Source: Gammaproteobacteria bacterium
GTDB taxonomy: Bacteria > Pseudomonadota > Gammaproteobacteria > SZUA-140
Reading direction: 5' to 3'
Length of the DNA: 64,000 nt
NCBI GenBank assembly: GCA_016712635.1
Contig: JADJQS010000015.1
Location: 186,001 to 250,000 of the forward strand
Below, in pieces: positions 28,609 through 37,443 of the stretch (positions are counted from its first letter, which is position 1; each line of letters begins with the position of its first letter). The notes under the pieces were generated by a model that saw only the letters and a list, made by a program, of their open reading frames with translations, ran no database searches and was not told where the DNA came from. Both the position numbers and the translations under genes were made by a program.

Positions 28609-29499
28609 ATGAACGGACCAGAACAAGCGCAGGACCTTCCGCCCGAGTTCGAGAAACTGCGCCGGCTCGCGGGTTTTTCCGAGGAGATGTTCAACCGCAT
28701 CATCTCGTTTCAGGAGCGGCTGCATCCGGCCTGGAATCCGGCGCTGTCCTTCGCCGAGCGCATCCGGGAGCTGCCGCTGCATGCGCTGGTATTCAGCAAT
28801 CCGGACCGCGATCCGGCGCAGCATGCCCATACCGTCGCGCCGTTTTATCCGCTGCGCGCCGAGCTGCGTCAGATCGCGCAGTGCGCGCGCCAGGTGGCGG
28901 ACGACCCGCTGATATGCGACGTCCACGGACGCAACGGCTTCCTCGGGAGCCTGCTCGCGCGCGAAGGTGTGCGCGTGCTCGGCCTGACCGACCCGGCCGA
29001 CAAGCCGAACCAGATCGCCGAATTCTATGACTCCTCTTGTTATGAGCCGAGCAGCGACACGCTTGAGACGCTGACGCGTCCGATCGATGTCGCGTTCTCG
29101 GCCTGGATGCCCGCGGACGTCAACCGCACGCCCGCCATCCTGGCGCATGCGCCACGGTTGATCGTCTTCATCCACACCGATCACGCCGACGCCTCCAGCG
29201 GCCGGCGCCAGACCGGCACCGCCGAGGCCTACACACAGCTGCCGGCGCGCTACCGGCAGATCGCTGAATGGACGATCGTGCGGCCGAAGGATCTGCTGCA
29301 CGAGGTGTGGCCGGACCTCACGCCGAGCATTGAGGAGACGCGCCACGTCAGGATCTTCGCCGACGAGCCATACCGCGCCATCCACGTGGAGCACGAGATG
29401 GAGGCTGTCGATCCCTACGACTGGGAACAGGAGCTTGATCTCGCGCTCACCGCGCTCGAGGCTAGGCAGTACCTGCGCACGCGCGGATTCACCGTCTGA
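28609..29499 (+). CDS. Uncharacterised protein with methyltransferase-like Rossmann segment
   Basis: A 296-residue cytoplasmic protein without a signal peptide. Residues about 95-122 (ICDVHGRNGFLGSLLAREGVRVLG) resemble motif I of class I SAM-dependent methyltransferases, and IDVAFSAWMPADVN around residue 160 falls where the later motif would be. The glycine pattern is not canonical, so activity is not established. It begins 20 bp after hemE and is followed by a small lipoprotein gene with its own promoter, so it probably ends the gltBD-hemE transcript. I do not recognise a named family. Confidence 0.6.
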   Translation: MNGPEQAQDLPPEFEKLRRLAGFSEEMFNRIISFQERLHPAWNPALSFAERIRELPLHALVFSNPDRDPAQHAHTVAPFYPLRAELRQIAQCARQVADDPLICDVHGRNGFLGSLLAREGVRVLGLTDPADKPNQIAEFYDSSCYEPSSDTLETLTRPIDVAFSAWMPADVNRTPAILAHAPRLIVFIHTDHADASSGRRQTGTAEAYTQLPARYRQIAEWTIVRPKDLLHEVWPDLTPSIEETRHVRIFADEPYRAIHVEHEMEAVDPYDWEQELDLALTALEARQYLRTRGFTV

Positions 29500-29523
29500 A
29501 CCGGCAGCGTTTCGCGCTATAAT
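29496..29523 (+). promoter_or_regulatory. Possible promoter of the small lipoprotein gene
   Basis: A perfect TATAAT at 29518-29523 with a weak -35 (CTGAAC, 29496-29501, 16-base spacer, 3 of 6 matches). The start of transcription would fall about 28 nt before the ATG at 29558. Confidence 0.4.
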
Positions 29524-29557
29524 GCGCACGTCGGTCCGGAACACAGGGAGGCATACC

Positions 29558-29953
29558 ATGAGGGCTATTGGCGCGACAGCAGTGATCGCATGCGTGCTCG
29601 TGCTCGCGGCCTGCGGCCCGTCGGAAAGCGACATGAAGGCGCGCGGCATGACCGAGCGCTATTATCAGCTCATCCAGCAGGGGCAGTTCGCCGAGGCGGC
29701 GCGCTTCCATCCGGAAAAGGATCGCGCCCTGGCGGAGGACACCCTGCGGCAGCATCTGGAAAAGCTGGGTGTGCTGCAATCCTTCCAGATCAGCGCCGAG
29801 GAGCAGAACACTGTATACAGCGGAAAGTTCTACATCTACACGGTGGATACCAGCTATGAACGCGGTCATGCCTCGGAGCTGTTGACGCTCAAGACCTGGG
29901 TCAGCGCCAACGATTCGCTCAGCATCGTATCCCACCAGATCGACGCCGACTGA
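29558..29953 (+). CDS. Small uncharacterised lipoprotein
   Basis: A 131-residue protein with a lipoprotein signal (VLVLAAC, Cys19) and AGGGAGG 7 bases before the ATG. The mature part has a helical start (MTERYYQLIQQGQFAEAARFH) and a mixed alpha/beta remainder reminiscent of NTF2-like or DUF4878-type lipoproteins. That is a fold-level impression only. No partner gene suggests a function. Confidence 0.7.
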   Translation: MRAIGATAVIACVLVLAACGPSESDMKARGMTERYYQLIQQGQFAEAARFHPEKDRALAEDTLRQHLEKLGVLQSFQISAEEQNTVYSGKFYIYTVDTSYERGHASELLTLKTWVSANDSLSIVSHQIDAD

Positions 29954-30131
29954 TCTTCACAACGTATCGGCGTATACGCCGGATATACCCCCTCCCGTTC
30001 GATATTTCCTCCCCGCGCGCATGGCGAGCGCGCCGCGATCAACCTCTGCGGGCGTTAAGGCGTCTTTAAGCTTCATTTGTCATCCTGTAATCCTTCTATA
30101 AGGAACAACCCTGATAAGGAGGATCACAGTC

Positions 30132-30527
30132 ATGAATGTCATCGTAAAAAGCAGCCTGCTGACCGCCGGACTCGCCTTTACGCTAGCCGCGCAGGCCGAT
30201 GCGCCGAGTTCCCTGCACTTGCCCGATACGCATTCGGACAAGAACATGGGCAAGATCTCTCTCTATCGCAACCAGATCAAGGACTACAAATTCGGCAAGA
30301 ACGACGACATCACCAACAACACGGTATTCATCACCCTGGATACCACGGGCGACAAGGTGTTTACCCTGTCGCTGCACGAAGACCCGGTCGTCAACACGGA
30401 GATCGCGGAAACGCTGCGCGAAGCCTATCTGCACGATATGACGGTCACGCTCTACAGTTCGAAGTTCGTCAAAGAGGGCGGCGCCATGAAAATCCATGCG
30501 GTGCAGCTGGAGCGGGCCGGCAAGTAG
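30132..30527 (+). CDS. Small exported protein of unknown function
   Basis: A 131-residue protein with a signal peptide (SLLTAGLAFTLAAQA) and an excellent ribosome site (AAGGAGG ending 10 bases before the ATG). The mature part is predicted beta-rich (NTVFITLDTTGDKVFTLSLHEDP and MTVTLYSSKF), which suggests a small periplasmic OB- or Ig-like fold. It lies 139 bp before the cytochrome b gene and may be co-expressed with it. I do not recognise the family. Confidence 0.65.
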   Translation: MNVIVKSSLLTAGLAFTLAAQADAPSSLHLPDTHSDKNMGKISLYRNQIKDYKFGKNDDITNNTVFITLDTTGDKVFTLSLHEDPVVNTEIAETLREAYLHDMTVTLYSSKFVKEGGAMKIHAVQLERAGK

Positions 30528-30666
30528 GAACACGGCGGTCCGGCGGCGCCGTGCTGCCGGGCCTTACCCTGACAGCTAAGATTACACGCACGCACCAATT
30601 CAACCGTGCCACCGCCGGAGTCGGCATTTATAAGGGACGCCGCTTAGGCGCAGGAGATCCATCAAG

Positions 30667-31323
30667 GTGAACAATAACAATAAAGTGAAGGTCTGGGACA
30701 TCCTCGTCCGCGTGTTCCATTGGTCATTGGTGACCTTATTTATCGTGGCCTACCTGACCAGCGAGGAGGAAAATCCCTGGCATATCTACTCCGGGTATGT
30801 GGTTCTCGGGCTGATCGCGTTTCGGGTGATCTGGGGCTTCGTCGGCACCCGCCATGCGCGCTTCAGCGATTTCCTGTATTCACCCTCGACGGTCTACGCC
30901 TATCTCAACAGTGTGATAAGCAGACATCCCAGGCACTACCTTGGCCACAATCCCGCCGGCGGATGGATGATCATGGCCTTGCTGGCCGGCCTGTTCGTCA
31001 TCTCGATCAGCGGTCTCAAGCTCTACGCCATCGAGGAAGGCAAGGGTCCGCTGGCCGGGGATTCCTCACTCATCAGCTACGCGCAGGCCGATGAGGGCGA
31101 AGAGGATGAGGATTCGGGGGCCGGCGAACGCGGCGAAGGCCGCCATGATGACGGCGAGAAGCCGGGCGAAGAATTCTGGGAGGAATTGCACGAGATATCG
31201 ACCAATGTCACGCTGCTGCTGATCGCCCTGCACATCGCCGGTGTCATCGTTTCCGGCAGATTGCACCGCGAGAATCTCGTGAAGGCCATGATCACCGGAA
31301 AGAAGCGCCGGAGCGAGGGCTGA
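30667..31323 (+). CDS. Cytochrome b561 / hydrogenase-type b-cytochrome
   Basis: A 218-residue integral membrane protein with four predicted helices and the histidines expected for two b-type haems: VFHWSLV near residue 18, WHIYSGYVVLG near 41, and LLIALHIAGV in the last helix. It would move electrons between the quinone pool and a periplasmic partner. Between helices 3 and 4 there is a long, strongly acidic insert (about residues 138-170, EGEEDEDSG and HDDGEKPGEE) unusual for the family. The GTG start has GGAGAT upstream. The 30132 gene is the nearest candidate partner. Confidence 0.8.
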   Translation: MNNNNKVKVWDILVRVFHWSLVTLFIVAYLTSEEENPWHIYSGYVVLGLIAFRVIWGFVGTRHARFSDFLYSPSTVYAYLNSVISRHPRHYLGHNPAGGWMIMALLAGLFVISISGLKLYAIEEGKGPLAGDSSLISYAQADEGEEDEDSGAGERGEGRHDDGEKPGEEFWEELHEISTNVTLLLIALHIAGVIVSGRLHRENLVKAMITGKKRRSEG

Positions 31324-31390
31324 CCCGCGTACATCGGGGCGTGTCTGAAAAACGGGGGCAGAATTCAAGGACAGCCTGCAGTGTCCCCGC

Positions 31391-34300
31391 TTAAGCCCCT
31401 GTCTCCCTTCTCATCTGCCTCCGCAGCACCAGCTTCCGCAGGGTGACATAGAACACCGGCGTCAGGAACAGGCCGAACAGCGTCACCCCGATCATGCCGG
31501 AGAACACGGTGACGCCCATCACCTGGCGCACCTCGGCGCCGGCGCCGCTGGAGAACACCATGGGGGTGACGCCGGCGATGAAGGCCATGGAGGTCATCAC
31601 GATCGGACGCATACGCAGGCGGCACGCCTCGATCGCCGCCTCGACGGGACCCATCCCCTCGAGCTCCTTCTCGCGCGCGAACTCGACGATCAGGATGGCG
31701 TTCTTGCACGCCAGTCCCATCAGCACGGCGAGTCCGATCTGCACGAAGATGTTGTTGTCGCCGCCGGTGAGCCAGATGCCGCACAGCGCGAACAGCAGGC
31801 ACATCGGCACGATCAGGATCACGGCGAGCGGCAACGTCCAGCTCTCGTACAACGAGGCGAGCACCAGGAACACCAGCAGCACGGAGAGCGGGAACACCAC
31901 CAGCGCGGCGTTGCCCTGGGTCACCTGCTGGAAGCTGAGGTCGGTCCATTCAAAGCTCATGCCGGGAGGCAGCGCCTGGGGCGCCATGGCGGAGATCACG
32001 CCGATGGCCTGCTGCGAGGACATCACGCGCGGATCGGATTCGCCGAACAGGTCCGCCGCCGGGTAGCCGTTATAGCGGATCACCGGGTCCGGGCCGTAGG
32101 TCTGGCCGACCGTCACCACGCTGCCGATCGGTACCATCTCCCCGTTCTGGTTGCGCGTGCGCAGCGCCGTGATGTCCTCCGCGGCGTCGCGGAAGGGCGC
32201 GTCCGCCTGCGCGTACACCTGGTAGGTGCGGCCGAAGCGGTTGAAGTCGTTCACGTACACCGAGCCGAGGTAGATCTGCAGCGTTTCGAACACGTCGGTC
32301 AGCGCCACGCCCTGGGCCTTCGCCTTGACGCGGTCGATCTCTGCGGTGAGCTGCGGCACGTTGGACTGGTACGAGCTGAACGGAAAGCCCATGCCGGGGA
32401 CCTGCGACAGCGCGCCGGCGAAGCCGTTGACCGCATTCTGCAGCTCGCCGTAGCCGAGGCCCGCGCGATCCTGCACATAGAGCGAATAGCCGGAGCCGGT
32501 GCCGATGCCGAGGATGGGCGGCGGCATGATGGCGAAGGCAAAGGCCTCCTGAATGGTGGCGAACTTGCCTCCCAGCTCAGCCACGATGTCCTGCGCCGGA
32601 CGCGCGCGCTCGTCGAAGCCGTCGAGGCCGAAGAACACCGTGCCGGCGTTCGGAGTGTTGTTGAATTGCAGCGCGTTCAGGCCGGGGAAGGCGACGGCAT
32701 CGCGCACACCCTCGGTGGACAGCGCCAGTTCGCTCATCTTGCGCACCACTTCCTCGGTGCGGTCGAGGGACGAGCCCTCGGGCAGCTTCACGCCGCCGAT
32801 CAGGTAGAGTTTGTCCTGCGTCGGGATGAAGCCGCCGGGTACGGTGCGGAACATCACCACCGTCGCCCCGATCAGGATCAGATACACCACCAGCATGAGC
32901 GGCGCGCGCTTCAGTGCGGGCCGGCCGCTCTCGGCATAGACATGGGCGGCGCCGCGGAACGCGCGGTTGAACGGGCGGAACACCCAGCCGAACAGACGGT
33001 CGATGATGCGCGTCGGCAGGTCGGGCGGCGCGCCGTGCGGCTTCAGCAGCACCGCGGCCAGCGCCGGTGACAGGGTCAGCGAGTTGATCGCCGAGATCAC
33101 GGTGGAGATCGCGATGGTGACGGCGAACTGGCGGTAGAACTGGCCGGTGATGCCGGACAGGAAGGAGATCGGCACGAACACCGCGACGAGAACCAGCGCG
33201 ATGGCGATGATCGGTCCGCTCACCTCGCGCATCGCCTGGTGCGCGGCGGCGAGCGGCGTGAGGCCGTTCTCGATATTGCGCTCGACGTTTTCCACCACCA
33301 CGATGGCATCGTCGACCACGATGCCGATGGCGAGCACGAGCCCGAACAAGGTCAGCGTGTTGATCGAGAATCCGAGCGCGAGCAGCACGGCGAAGGTGCC
33401 GATGATGGAGACCGGCACGGCGATCAGGGGGATGATCGAGGCGCGCCAGGTCTGCAGGAACAGGATTACCACCAGCACCACCAGCAGCACCGCCTCGAGC
33501 AGCGTGGTTACCACGGCCTCGATCGAACCACGCACGAACACGGTCGGGTCGTACACCACATCCCATTTGATGTCGGCGGGGAACAGGTCGTCGAGCTCGG
33601 TCATGCGTGCGCGCACCTGGTCCGACAGCTCGATCGCGTTTGAGCCGGGGGCCTGGAAGATGACGACCGCCACCGCCTGTCCGTTGTTGAGCAGCGAGCG
33701 CAGGGCGTAGTCTGCGGCGCCGAGTTCGAGCCGCGCCACGTCGCGCAGGCGGGTGAGCTCGCCGCTGGCGCCGGTCTTGACGACGATGTCGGCGAATTCC
33801 TCCTCGGTGACGAGCCGGCCCTGGGCGTTGATGGAGAGCGTGAAGTCGCTGGTCCGCGGCTGCGGCGGCGCGCCGATCTGGCCGGCCGACACCTGCACGT
33901 TCTGCTCGCGGATCGCGTTCACCACGTCGCCGGCGGTGAGGCCGCGCGCCGCGACCTTGTCCGGATCGAGCCAGACGCGCATGGAGTAGTCGCCGCCGCC
34001 GAAGATCATCGCCATGCCGACGCCGGGGATGCGCGCGAGCTCGTCCTTCACGTGCAGCGTCGCGTAATTGCGCAGGTAGAGCGCGTCGTAGGTCTTCTCG
34101 GGCGAGAGCAGGTGCACGACCATGGTCAGGTTCGGAGACTGCTTCTCCGTGGTCACGCCGAGGCGGCGCACGTCCTCCGGCAGGCGTGCGCTGGCCTGGT
34201 TGACGCGGTTCTGCACCTGTACCTGGGCAAGATCGATATCGGTGCCGGGCTTGAAGGTAACGGTCAGGTACATGACGCCGTCGGAACCGGCGACCGATTT

Positions 34301-34543
34301 CATGTACATCATGTTCTCGACGCCATTGATCGCCTCCTCGAGCGGGGTGGCGACGGTCTCGGCGATCACCTTGGGATTGGCGCCGGGGTAGACCGCGCGC
34401 ACCTGCACGGTGGGGGGTACCACGTCAGGATATTCGGTGATCGGCAGCAGCGGGAGGGCGATCAGGCCGGCGGTCAGGATCAGGATGGAGATGACCGCGG
34501 CGAAGATCGGACGGTCGACGAAAAAGCGCGAAAAGTCTTTCAC
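31391..34543 (-). CDS. RND multidrug efflux pump, inner-membrane transporter (HAE1 type)
   Basis: A 1050-residue AcrB/MexF-like transporter with twelve helices and two large periplasmic loops. It begins KDFSRFFVDRPIFAAVISIL. Proton-relay residues are present: the paired aspartates in IVVDDAIVVVENVERN (helix 4) and the lysine in GLACKNAILIVEFA (helix 10). The GTG start follows the adaptor stop by 24 bp, so both are one operon. No TolC/OprM channel gene follows; an outer-membrane component encoded elsewhere would be needed. Substrates cannot be predicted. Confidence 0.93.
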   Translation of the reverse strand: MKDFSRFFVDRPIFAAVISILILTAGLIALPLLPITEYPDVVPPTVQVRAVYPGANPKVIAETVATPLEEAINGVENMMYMKSVAGSDGVMYLTVTFKPGTDIDLAQVQVQNRVNQASARLPEDVRRLGVTTEKQSPNLTMVVHLLSPEKTYDALYLRNYATLHVKDELARIPGVGMAMIFGGGDYSMRVWLDPDKVAARGLTAGDVVNAIREQNVQVSAGQIGAPPQPRTSDFTLSINAQGRLVTEEEFADIVVKTGASGELTRLRDVARLELGAADYALRSLLNNGQAVAVVIFQAPGSNAIELSDQVRARMTELDDLFPADIKWDVVYDPTVFVRGSIEAVVTTLLEAVLLVVLVVILFLQTWRASIIPLIAVPVSIIGTFAVLLALGFSINTLTLFGLVLAIGIVVDDAIVVVENVERNIENGLTPLAAAHQAMREVSGPIIAIALVLVAVFVPISFLSGITGQFYRQFAVTIAISTVISAINSLTLSPALAAVLLKPHGAPPDLPTRIIDRLFGWVFRPFNRAFRGAAHVYAESGRPALKRAPLMLVVYLILIGATVVMFRTVPGGFIPTQDKLYLIGGVKLPEGSSLDRTEEVVRKMSELALSTEGVRDAVAFPGLNALQFNNTPNAGTVFFGLDGFDERARPAQDIVAELGGKFATIQEAFAFAIMPPPILGIGTGSGYSLYVQDRAGLGYGELQNAVNGFAGALSQVPGMGFPFSSYQSNVPQLTAEIDRVKAKAQGVALTDVFETLQIYLGSVYVNDFNRFGRTYQVYAQADAPFRDAAEDITALRTRNQNGEMVPIGSVVTVGQTYGPDPVIRYNGYPAADLFGESDPRVMSSQQAIGVISAMAPQALPPGMSFEWTDLSFQQVTQGNAALVVFPLSVLLVFLVLASLYESWTLPLAVILIVPMCLLFALCGIWLTGGDNNIFVQIGLAVLMGLACKNAILIVEFAREKELEGMGPVEAAIEACRLRMRPIVMTSMAFIAGVTPMVFSSGAGAEVRQVMGVTVFSGMIGVTLFGLFLTPVFYVTLRKLVLRRQMRRETGA

Positions 34544-34567
34544 GGCTGTGCTCGCTGTCTCGGTGGA

Positions 34568-35773
34568 TTAATGACCGCCCGCCATGTCCGGACCCGGCGC
34601 GGGCGGCGGATCGCCCATGCGGATGGTCTGCGGCATGACCGGCATGCCGGGGAAGAAGATCTTCTGTACGCCGTGGACGATGACCTGATCCTCCGATCCG
34701 AGGCCCTCCGCCACGATGCGCAGGCCCTCCGCGCTGCGCCCGAGCTTGACGTCGCGACGCAGCGCGACGTTATCCGGGCCGAGTACGTAAACATATTTGC
34801 GGTCCTGGTCGGTGAGGATTGCCTTGTCATCCACCAGCGCGGCGGGGAACTCGCCGCTGCCGAGCAGCTGCACGCGCGCAAACAGCCCGGGGGTGAAGAT
34901 GCGGTCCTTGTTGTCGAGTACGGCCCGCACGAGTATGGTGCCGGTCGCCGGGTTCAGCTGGTTGTCGACGAAGTCGACGTAACCATCGTGCGGAAAACCG
35001 GCCTCGTCGCTCAGGCCCACCTTGACGGGTACACGCTTCTCGCGCGCGCTGGGACGCTCGCCGCTGCGCGCCATCTCGCCATAGCGCAGGTAGGTCTGTT
35101 CATCGCCCTCGAAATACACGTAGACCGGGTCGATCGACACCACGGTGGTGAGCGTGCTCGGGCTGGGGTCGGTCTGTACCAGGTTGCCCGCCGTGACCAG
35201 CGCCTGCCCGGCGCGGCCGTTGATGGGCGAGCGCACCTCGGTGAAATCGAGGTTCAGGCGCGCCGTCTCGACGGCGGCCTGGGCCGCCTGCACGGCGGCG
35301 TTTGCCTGCTGCTCCGCTGCGCGGCGCTGGTCATGCGCCTCCTGCGAGAAGACGTTCGTCTCGAGCAGCTTCTGCGCGCGCGCGGCCTCCGACCCGGCGA
35401 GCGCAGCCTGCGCGCGTGCCTGCGCCAGCTCCGCCTCGGCGCGGTCAAGCGCGGCGCGGAACGGACGCTGGTCGATGACGAACATGACGTCACCCTTGCG
35501 AACCTCGCCGCCTTCCCGGTAGCGCACCGCCTCGATGATGCCGCTCACGCGCGGGCGGATCTCCACGATGTCGGTCGCCTCGATGCGTCCGGTGAATTCA
35601 TCCCATTGCGCGACGTCGCGCACCTCCACCCTGGCGACACTGACGGCGGGCGGCGGCGGTCCGCCCGCCTGCTGCTGCGCCTGCTGGCCCTGGCCGCAGG
35701 CGGCGAGCATCACGGCGGCGGAGACGAGTGCGAGTAATGACCGCAATTCCTTGGACGGGAGGAAAGTGCTCAT
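34568..35773 (-). CDS. RND efflux periplasmic adaptor lipoprotein
   Basis: A 401-residue membrane-fusion protein with lipobox MLAAC (Cys26), a beta-barrel and lipoyl half (IEIRPRVSGIIEAVRYREGGEVRKG), a long alpha-helical hairpin rich in Ala/Gln/Glu (about 105-175), the second lipoyl half (VRSPINGRAG) and a membrane-proximal domain. It couples the RND transporter to an outer-membrane channel. A Gln-rich stretch follows the lipidated Cys. It is the first gene of the operon; no regulator gene is adjacent. Confidence 0.92.
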   Translation of the reverse strand: MSTFLPSKELRSLLALVSAAVMLAACGQGQQAQQQAGGPPPPAVSVARVEVRDVAQWDEFTGRIEATDIVEIRPRVSGIIEAVRYREGGEVRKGDVMFVIDQRPFRAALDRAEAELAQARAQAALAGSEAARAQKLLETNVFSQEAHDQRRAAEQQANAAVQAAQAAVETARLNLDFTEVRSPINGRAGQALVTAGNLVQTDPSPSTLTTVVSIDPVYVYFEGDEQTYLRYGEMARSGERPSAREKRVPVKVGLSDEAGFPHDGYVDFVDNQLNPATGTILVRAVLDNKDRIFTPGLFARVQLLGSGEFPAALVDDKAILTDQDRKYVYVLGPDNVALRRDVKLGRSAEGLRIVAEGLGSEDQVIVHGVQKIFFPGMPVMPQTIRMGDPPPAPGPDMAGGH

Positions 35774-36257
35774 GAGCTGCTCCGGGATAGTAATCTTGAT
35801 TCAGACCATCTGTGGCCGTGACCGGACGCTGGACGGAAATGCGCGCGGACGCGGGAATGACAGTATATCAGCCATGTTCCCTGCGCGCGCCAGCACACGA
35901 CTCCGCAACAGCAGCGCGGGTTTTTATGCCCTTGATCTTTGTGGTGTCATTCGTTCAGGCGAGGCCGTGATACTTGATCGACCGGAACCATCGCAGGCCA
36001 CGCGGGTTTGCTTCGGGCCGGGCACGATTGCTGGCCGGAATGACGATGGAGACTGGACTCGCTCCGAGGCAGCCTGGATTCCGGCGCCAATCCTTCGAAG
36101 TGCTTCGCAGCAGGAGTCGCCCGGGGCCCATACTCTATCCGTCTAACAGAACGGCTTCGGGCATGTGTCAGTCTGTTGCGATTAGGCGCCTGATTAAAAG
36201 GGAGTGACGGGCCGCATCGGACCCGGAGCTCAGGAGTATACGACTGCGGGATGGAGG

Positions 36258-36284
36258 CTTCCGGTCTGGCAATCAGACCGGAAG
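36258..36284. other. Perfect 11-bp hairpin
   Basis: CTTCCGGTCTG (36258-36268) pairs completely with 36274-36284 around a five-base loop. There is no T run on either side, so it is not a standard terminator. It could be a REP-like element or part of a degenerate gene. Confidence 0.4.
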
Positions 36285-36309
36285 ACGATCCGGTAGTTCT
36301 CCTGCGGGG

Positions 36310-36579
36310 TCAGCTTGTACGCGCGGCGGTCGCGGCGAAGCTCGGGATTGAACGGCGGCGGCGGGCGTACCGTCCTATCATCGATGTGAGCGGATCCCAG
36401 CCGAGGAACCCGGTGACGCCGGGATAGATGGCGAGCAGCGGCAGGACGGCGAATGTCCCTATGGCCCCTTCACCGGCGAGCGTCACCGTGATCAGGGCGT
36501 AAATGCGGGAAAGTTCCTGCAAGTTTGTGTCAGCCCCACAGGACGACGGCCCCGGGCCGCCCGGTGCGCGCCCCGCCAT
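36310..36579 (-). pseudogene. DUF2892-like membrane protein remnant
   Basis: The middle of this frame (ALITVTLAGEGAIGTFAVLPLLAIYPGVTG and FLGWDPLTSMIGR) resembles the two-helix DUF2892 domain, which normally ends in a G-W-C/D-P-L-Y pattern. The N terminus is not family-like, and the C terminus is a low-complexity Arg/Ser/Ala tail. A continuation with more protein-like character (PELRRDRRAYKLTPQE) is in another frame. A decayed gene is likelier than an active one. Confidence 0.35.
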
Positions 36580-36637
36580 GTCAACGCCGGGGCGCCCGCT
36601 GCATGGTCCGTCGGGAGGTCAGAGTACTCATCAAGGC

Positions 36638-36663
36638 ATCAAGGGGTCAGAGTACTTGAAAAC
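36638..36663 (+). repeat. 26-bp repeat, left copy
   Basis: This is identical over 26 bp to 51111-51136 in the same orientation. It includes the GGGGTCAGAGTACTTGAAAAC core. A shorter partial copy lies just upstream at 36618-36629. Confidence 0.85.
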
Positions 36664-36720
36664 ATAATTCTCTCTCGTTAATCTGCCACTACATTCCTCG
36701 AACGCAAACGGAGTTGCGTT

Positions 36721-37443
36721 TTGGCCCGATTGCCAAGGATCGTCGTGCCCGGGCAGGCATTGCACCTGGTCCAGCGCGGCAACAACCGCCAGGCGTGCTT
36801 CTTCGCCGATGACGACTATCGTCACTATCTCGACAGTCTTCGGGACGCGGCAAGGCAGAATGGCTGCCACATCCACGCCTACGTGCTGATGACGAACCAT
36901 GTCCATCTGTTGCTGACTCCCGATCGCATCGAGGCGCCATCGCTGACCTTGCAATCGGTCGGGCGGCGCTATGTGCGTTACATCAACAAGGTGTATCGCC
37001 GCACCGGGACATTGTGGGAGGGGCGCTACAAATCGACCCTTATTGATTCCGAGCGCTATCTTCTCACGTGCAGCCGCTATATCGAACTCAACCCGGTTCG
37101 TGCAGGGATGGTTGAGCGTCCGGATGCCTATCAGTGGTCGAGTTTCCGCTGCAATGCTGACGGTCTCACCGATATTCTGGTAACGCCGCATCACCTCTAC
37201 GAAAGACTCGGCACGACCACTGCGTCGCGATGCGCGGCCTACCGCGCCTTGTTTTCCTGCCACATGGATGATGGGATACTTGACGCTATCCGAGGCGCGA
37301 CCAAGACCGGTATTGTTTTAGGCGATGAGCGTTTTCGTGGACAGGTCGAGCGAATGTTGCATCGACGGGTCGACCGGAAGCCGCAGGGTGGAGACCGCAA
37401 AAGCGAGGCCTTCCGAGAGCGAGAAGGTATATATGAGAAGTGA
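36721..37443 (+). CDS. rayT: REP-associated tyrosine transposase (RAYT)
   Basis: A 240-residue Y1-transposase (IS200-like fold) of the RAYT family, which acts on REP palindromes as single-stranded DNA. The catalytic residues are visible: H60-V-H62 in LMTNHVHLLL and the nucleophile Y120 in CSRYIELNPVRAGM, together with the family N terminus MARLPRIVVPGQALHLVQRGN and GTLWEGRYKST. TTG is the start. The gene lies between inverted 16-bp ends. Its last 11 bases overlap an ATG that opens the truncated RHS gene, so that gene may be expressed from the transposase transcript. Confidence 0.9.
   Translation: MARLPRIVVPGQALHLVQRGNNRQACFFADDDYRHYLDSLRDAARQNGCHIHAYVLMTNHVHLLLTPDRIEAPSLTLQSVGRRYVRYINKVYRRTGTLWEGRYKSTLIDSERYLLTCSRYIELNPVRAGMVERPDAYQWSSFRCNADGLTDILVTPHHLYERLGTTTASRCAAYRALFSCHMDDGILDAIRGATKTGIVLGDERFRGQVERMLHRRVDRKPQGGDRKSEAFREREGIYEK

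Larger units (their letters stand above)
35774..36636. other. Gene-poor region between the RND operon and the RHS island
   Basis: 863 bp with no convincing gene. It holds GC-rich stretches with short repeats of the type seen in non-coding DNA (CGGGAATGAC, CCGGAATGACG), a perfect 11-bp hairpin at 36258-36284, a degraded DUF2892-like coding fragment on the minus strand, and a partial copy of the RAYT end (GGTCAGAGTACT, 36618-36629). Confidence 0.5.

Noticed and set aside
29955..29990. Terminator after the small lipoprotein gene
   Set aside because: A short GC hairpin is present (GGCGTATACGCC) but there is no T run.
31340..31390. REP-like motif (GGGGGCAGAATTC) after the cytochrome gene
   Set aside because: It resembles RAYT-end sequences only loosely and has no partner copy in the window.
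36631..37263. Minus-strand frame across the RAYT element
   Set aside because: It is antisense to a transposase with intact catalytic residues.
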